A stretch of 17,590 nucleotides of DNA from CAZSIA01 sp045126355. GTDB taxonomy: Bacteria; Bacillota_I; Bacilli_A; Acholeplasmatales; Anaeroplasmataceae. Location of the stretch: NCBI GenBank assembly GCA_045126355.1, contig JBGVOE010000026.1:1-17590 (forward strand), written 5' to 3'. Shown one piece after another: positions 15,583 to 17,590 of this stretch (its first letter is position 1; each line of letters starts with the position of its first letter). Below the pieces are notes generated by a model that saw only the letters and a list, made by a program, of their open reading frames with translations, had not been told where the DNA came from and did no database searches. The position numbers were made by a program, and so were the translations under genes.

Positions 15583-16077
15583 CTACATCCATTTTTTAAA
15601 AACAAACATTCCTTCTCCACCATCACCAACAAAACCTTCTTCATTGATTTCTCTTTGAAATTCTACAATATGAAACCCACATTTATTTACGTAAAAATGA
15701 ACATTTCTTTTATCAAAACACGGAGTACAAGTTTCCCAAACAGTTGTATTTGGATATAGTTTTTCTAATTCATTCCAAATTAAAATTCCTATCCCATTTG
15801 ATTGAAAACCGTCTTTAACATATAGCAAATCTAAATAGTTATAATTTGTTTCTTCATTTATAACTACAACTGCCCCACCAATCATCTCATTATTCAAAAC
15901 CGCTTTATAACAAAAAGCACCCTTTTTATTAATAGATTCCATAATATCTTTAACAGGAATTACTATTTCATTTGTCTTACCAAAAACATCCTCAAATCCT
16001 TTTTGAAAAGAGGTTTGAATATCAATAATAAATTGATTTAAATCTTTACTTTCTAACGGTACTATTTTAACGTCCAT
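15583..16077 (-). CDS. GNAT-family N-acetyltransferase
   Basis: A 164-residue protein with the GNAT fold, which transfers acetyl groups from acetyl-CoA. Motif A is visible as LDLLYVKDGFQSNGIGILIWNEL, with the CoA pyrophosphate loop Q92-S-N-G95-I-G97. Motif B follows as VHFYVNKCGFHIVEFQRE (126-143), in the usual FYxKxGF form. The Cys/Trp stretch VWETCTPCFDKRN lies between them. The substrate is not predictable. The start at 16077 is supported by AAGGAG about 7 nt upstream. It is the first gene of the minus-strand group and is divergent from the alkaline phosphatase. Confidence 0.87.
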   Translation of the reverse strand: MDVKIVPLESKDLNQFIIDIQTSFQKGFEDVFGKTNEIVIPVKDIMESINKKGAFCYKAVLNNEMIGGAVVVINEETNYNYLDLLYVKDGFQSNGIGILIWNELEKLYPNTTVWETCTPCFDKRNVHFYVNKCGFHIVEFQREINEEGFVGDGGEGMFVFKKWM

Positions 16078-16123
16078 TTTTTTCTCCTTGCTTTTATCAT
16101 TAATAAAAAATTCTTTTTATATC

Positions 16124-16132
16124 AATATAACA
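16124..16132 (-). promoter_or_regulatory. Candidate promoter of the GNAT-nitroreductase group
   Basis: On the minus strand TGTTATATT forms an extended -10 about 47 bp before the GNAT start codon. No good -35 is visible at 16-18 bp. It resembles the extended -10 of the two other promoters in this window. Confidence 0.4.
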
Positions 16133-16227
16133 AAATCACAAAACATTTAACTTAAAAAATAACTCATATAATTTTATCTATATTTCATATTAATAATACC
16201 ATAGAAAGTATGATTTGTAACCTTTAT

Positions 16228-16248
16228 TAAAACAATTATTTTGTTTTA
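16228..16248. promoter_or_regulatory. Inverted repeat upstream of the phosphatase promoter, possible operator
   Basis: TAAAACAA (16228-16235) and TTGTTTTA (16241-16248) are perfect 8-bp arms around TTATT. The repeat ends 4 bp before the -35 of the alkaline phosphatase promoter. I do not see a clear tandem PhoP-box. The stretch 16133-16227 otherwise shows nothing I can name. Confidence 0.4.
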
Positions 16249-16252
16249 TTTA

Positions 16253-16281
16253 TTGATTTTTAAATAAAAATTGTTATAATA
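16253..16281 (+). promoter_or_regulatory. Promoter of the alkaline phosphatase gene
   Basis: TTGATT (16253-16258) and TATAAT (16275-16280) are 16 bp apart, with TGT immediately before the -10 giving an extended -10. The start codon follows 27 bases downstream of the -10, with GAGGTGA (16296-16302) as ribosome site. Confidence 0.75.
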
Positions 16282-16307
16282 GTTTTGCTACAATTGAGGT
16301 GAATTAT

Positions 16308-17447
16308 ATGCGAAGAAAACTTGTGAAAATCACAATTATCTCCCTAATAACTATTATTGGGTTATTTTTAGGAATAGCAGGTACTATTAATATAGCTAGA
16401 GCTGTTCAACAACCTGAAGATACATATGAATACTTAACAGGAGATGCTAAAAAAGTTATTTTATTTATCGGTGATGGAATGGGTGAAAATCATATTTCTA
16501 ACACAGAATTATATTTAGATAAAAAACTTTTCTTTACTTCTTTTGATAAAAATGGTTATATGACTACTTATTCAAAAAATACTTACTGGCCAACTGATAG
16601 TGCTGCTGCCGCAACTGCAATGGCAACAGGTAATAAAGTATATAACACAAGTGTAGCTTATGAAATGGGAGAAAATATTACTTCTATTTCTGAAATAGCT
16701 AAAGAAAACGGATTAGGTGTTGGTATTATAACAACAGACACTTTAGCAGGAGCTACTCCTTCAGCATTCTCTGCTCACAGTTCTGATAGAAGTGATGATA
16801 TTCAAATCATCGAATCACAACTAGAAAATAATATTGATTTATACTTAGGCGCAGGAAGAGAAAGATATTCTGAATATAAAAACGAATGGGAAAATAAAGG
16901 TTATAGTTTTGTAGATAGTTACGAACAACTACTTACAAAAAATTATAGTGGAAAAATAATTGGGTCATTTGATGAGGTTAGTTACTCTACAAAAGACGAT
17001 AAAGTAACACTATCAATCCTAACAACTTATGCAATTGAATACTTTGAAAAAAATTATCCTGATGGGTACTTCTTAATGATTGAAGGAGCACATATCGATA
17101 AGATGAATCATCAAAACAATATATTAGATATGATGAACTATATGGTCGACTTTGATAATTCAATTAAAATTGCCTATGATAAATTTCATGATAACAAAGA
17201 TGTTTGTTTAATTGTTACAGCAGACCATGAATCAGGAGGTCTTCAATTAGCTTCAACTAAAGAAGAAATCACAGATGAATTATACACAACTGATGGTCAC
17301 ACTCATGATGATGTAAGATATTTTATTTACCAAAAAGATAATAGTGATATATACAAAATATCAGATATAATCGATAATACTAATATCTTCCTAATAAATA
17401 CAAAACTATTAAATTTAAAATATGAGGATAAAGAAAAAACGCTTTAA
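16308..17447 (+). CDS. Alkaline phosphatase, secreted or membrane-anchored
   Basis: A 379-residue phosphomonoesterase of the PhoA family. The ATG at 16308 is used because GAGGTGA lies 5-6 nt upstream; an in-frame GTG at 16299 is part of that ribosome site. The N-terminus has a basic stretch and a hydrophobic helix (about 7-28), then IARA, a possible signal peptidase site. Active-site residues can be matched to E. coli PhoA: D56 (IGDGMG), S98 (TDSAAAATA, nucleophile), T150 (GATPSAF), R161, E259, D264 and H268 (IEGAHIDKMNH), D306-H307 (TADHE) and H331 (DGHTH). All metal ligands are present. Second-shell positions are unusual: Gly148 where E. coli has Asp153, with Lys265 matching E. coli Lys328. 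It is shorter than many relatives. It should release phosphate outside the membrane; no pho regulator is nearby. Confidence 0.93.
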   Translation: MRRKLVKITIISLITIIGLFLGIAGTINIARAVQQPEDTYEYLTGDAKKVILFIGDGMGENHISNTELYLDKKLFFTSFDKNGYMTTYSKNTYWPTDSAAAATAMATGNKVYNTSVAYEMGENITSISEIAKENGLGVGIITTDTLAGATPSAFSAHSSDRSDDIQIIESQLENNIDLYLGAGRERYSEYKNEWENKGYSFVDSYEQLLTKNYSGKIIGSFDEVSYSTKDDKVTLSILTTYAIEYFEKNYPDGYFLMIEGAHIDKMNHQNNILDMMNYMVDFDNSIKIAYDKFHDNKDVCLIVTADHESGGLQLASTKEEITDELYTTDGHTHDDVRYFIYQKDNSDIYKISDIIDNTNIFLINTKLLNLKYEDKEKTL

Positions 17448-17504
17448 CAAAACAATATTTTTAACTTAAGCGTTTAATATTGTAAATATACAAAAAAAGG
17501 AATA

Positions 17505-17560
17505 AAAACTCACTATAATAGAGGAATTAAACTTCTAAAATAGTGAGTTTTTTTATTTTT
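17505..17560 (+). terminator. Strong intrinsic terminator after the phosphatase gene
   Basis: AAAACTCACTAT (17505-17516) pairs perfectly with ATAGTGAGTTTT (17540-17551). After a symmetric AA/AA internal loop, TAGAGG (17519-17524) pairs with CTTCTA (17532-17537) with one wobble. TTTTTTT ATTTTT follows on the + strand. A-rich DNA on the left side means it may also stop a minus-strand gene entering from the right. Bases 17561-17590 contain nothing I can name. Confidence 0.88.
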
Positions 17561-17590
17561 ATGCATTATTAAAAAAATGAAATTAATATA

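Noticed and set aside
16133..16227. PhoP box upstream of the alkaline phosphatase
   Set aside because: TTAAC/TTGTAA-like words occur, but not as the tandem repeats with regular 5-bp spacing expected for PhoP; not enough in such AT-rich DNA.
16299..16307. GTG start for the alkaline phosphatase
   Set aside because: The GTG is part of the GAGGTGA ribosome site that serves the ATG at 16308.
17437..17475. AAACGCTT/AAGCGTTT hairpin as terminator of the phosphatase gene
   Set aside because: The loop is 23 nt and no T-run follows; the hairpin at 17505-17551 with its T-tract is the convincing terminator.
1..17590. CRISPR arrays, tRNA/rRNA genes, insertion sequences, prophage genes
   Set aside because: I saw no regularly spaced repeats, no tRNA-like cloverleaf in the gaps, no transposase or integrase, and no terminal inverted repeats around the operon.

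Overview
The window is AT-rich, with AT-biased codons, strong AGGAGG/AAGGAG-type ribosome binding sites, lipobox lipoproteins and intrinsic terminators. This fits a low-GC Bacillota (Firmicutes), most likely a member of the Bacilli/Erysipelotrichia/RF39-like or Acholeplasma-like side of the tree. A long-form pyrophosphate phosphofructokinase, and the absence of TGA among the 13 stop codons read, are compatible with that but do not prove it. The standard code is in use: all large genes read through with TGG for Trp and TAA/TAG as stops.

Left edge (1-205): two hairpins with T-tracts that look like + strand terminators for a gene lying left of the window, then a minus-strand terminator closing the large operon.

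Region 206-11459 (all minus, transcribed right to left) is one tightly packed seven-gene carbohydrate-use operon. In transcription order it is: a cytoplasmic GH127-type putative beta-L-arabinofuranosidase, a sugar-binding lipoprotein, two ABC permeases (MalF-like, then MalG-like), a lipoprotein GH43 glycosidase with a C-terminal beta-sandwich, a 1196-residue multimodular lipoprotein with an SGNH esterase domain among sugar-binding-like modules, and a cytoplasmic GH43 glycosidase. Junctions are 1-nt overlaps or gaps of 1, 3 or 10 nt. A divergent AraC-type regulator (11697-12497, +) faces the operon across a 237-bp region holding a close match to a CcpA cre site, a perfect palindrome and short direct repeats. 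The inferred logic is that the two surface lipoproteins de-esterify and trim an arabinose-containing plant glycan, the ABC system imports oligosaccharides using an ATPase encoded elsewhere, and the two cytoplasmic enzymes finish hydrolysis. The substrate is inferred, not shown.

Region 12498-14345: a bidirectional terminator between the convergent araC-type gene and a long PPi-dependent phosphofructokinase (minus) with its own extended -10 promoter.

Region 14346-16077 (minus): a small operon of a GNAT acetyltransferase, a nitroreductase, and an isoprenylcysteine-methyltransferase-like membrane protein interrupted by one in-frame TAA.

Region 16078-17590: a divergent promoter region and a secreted or membrane-anchored alkaline phosphatase (+) followed by a strong terminator. 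Its promoter core shares 17 identical bases with the phosphofructokinase promoter.
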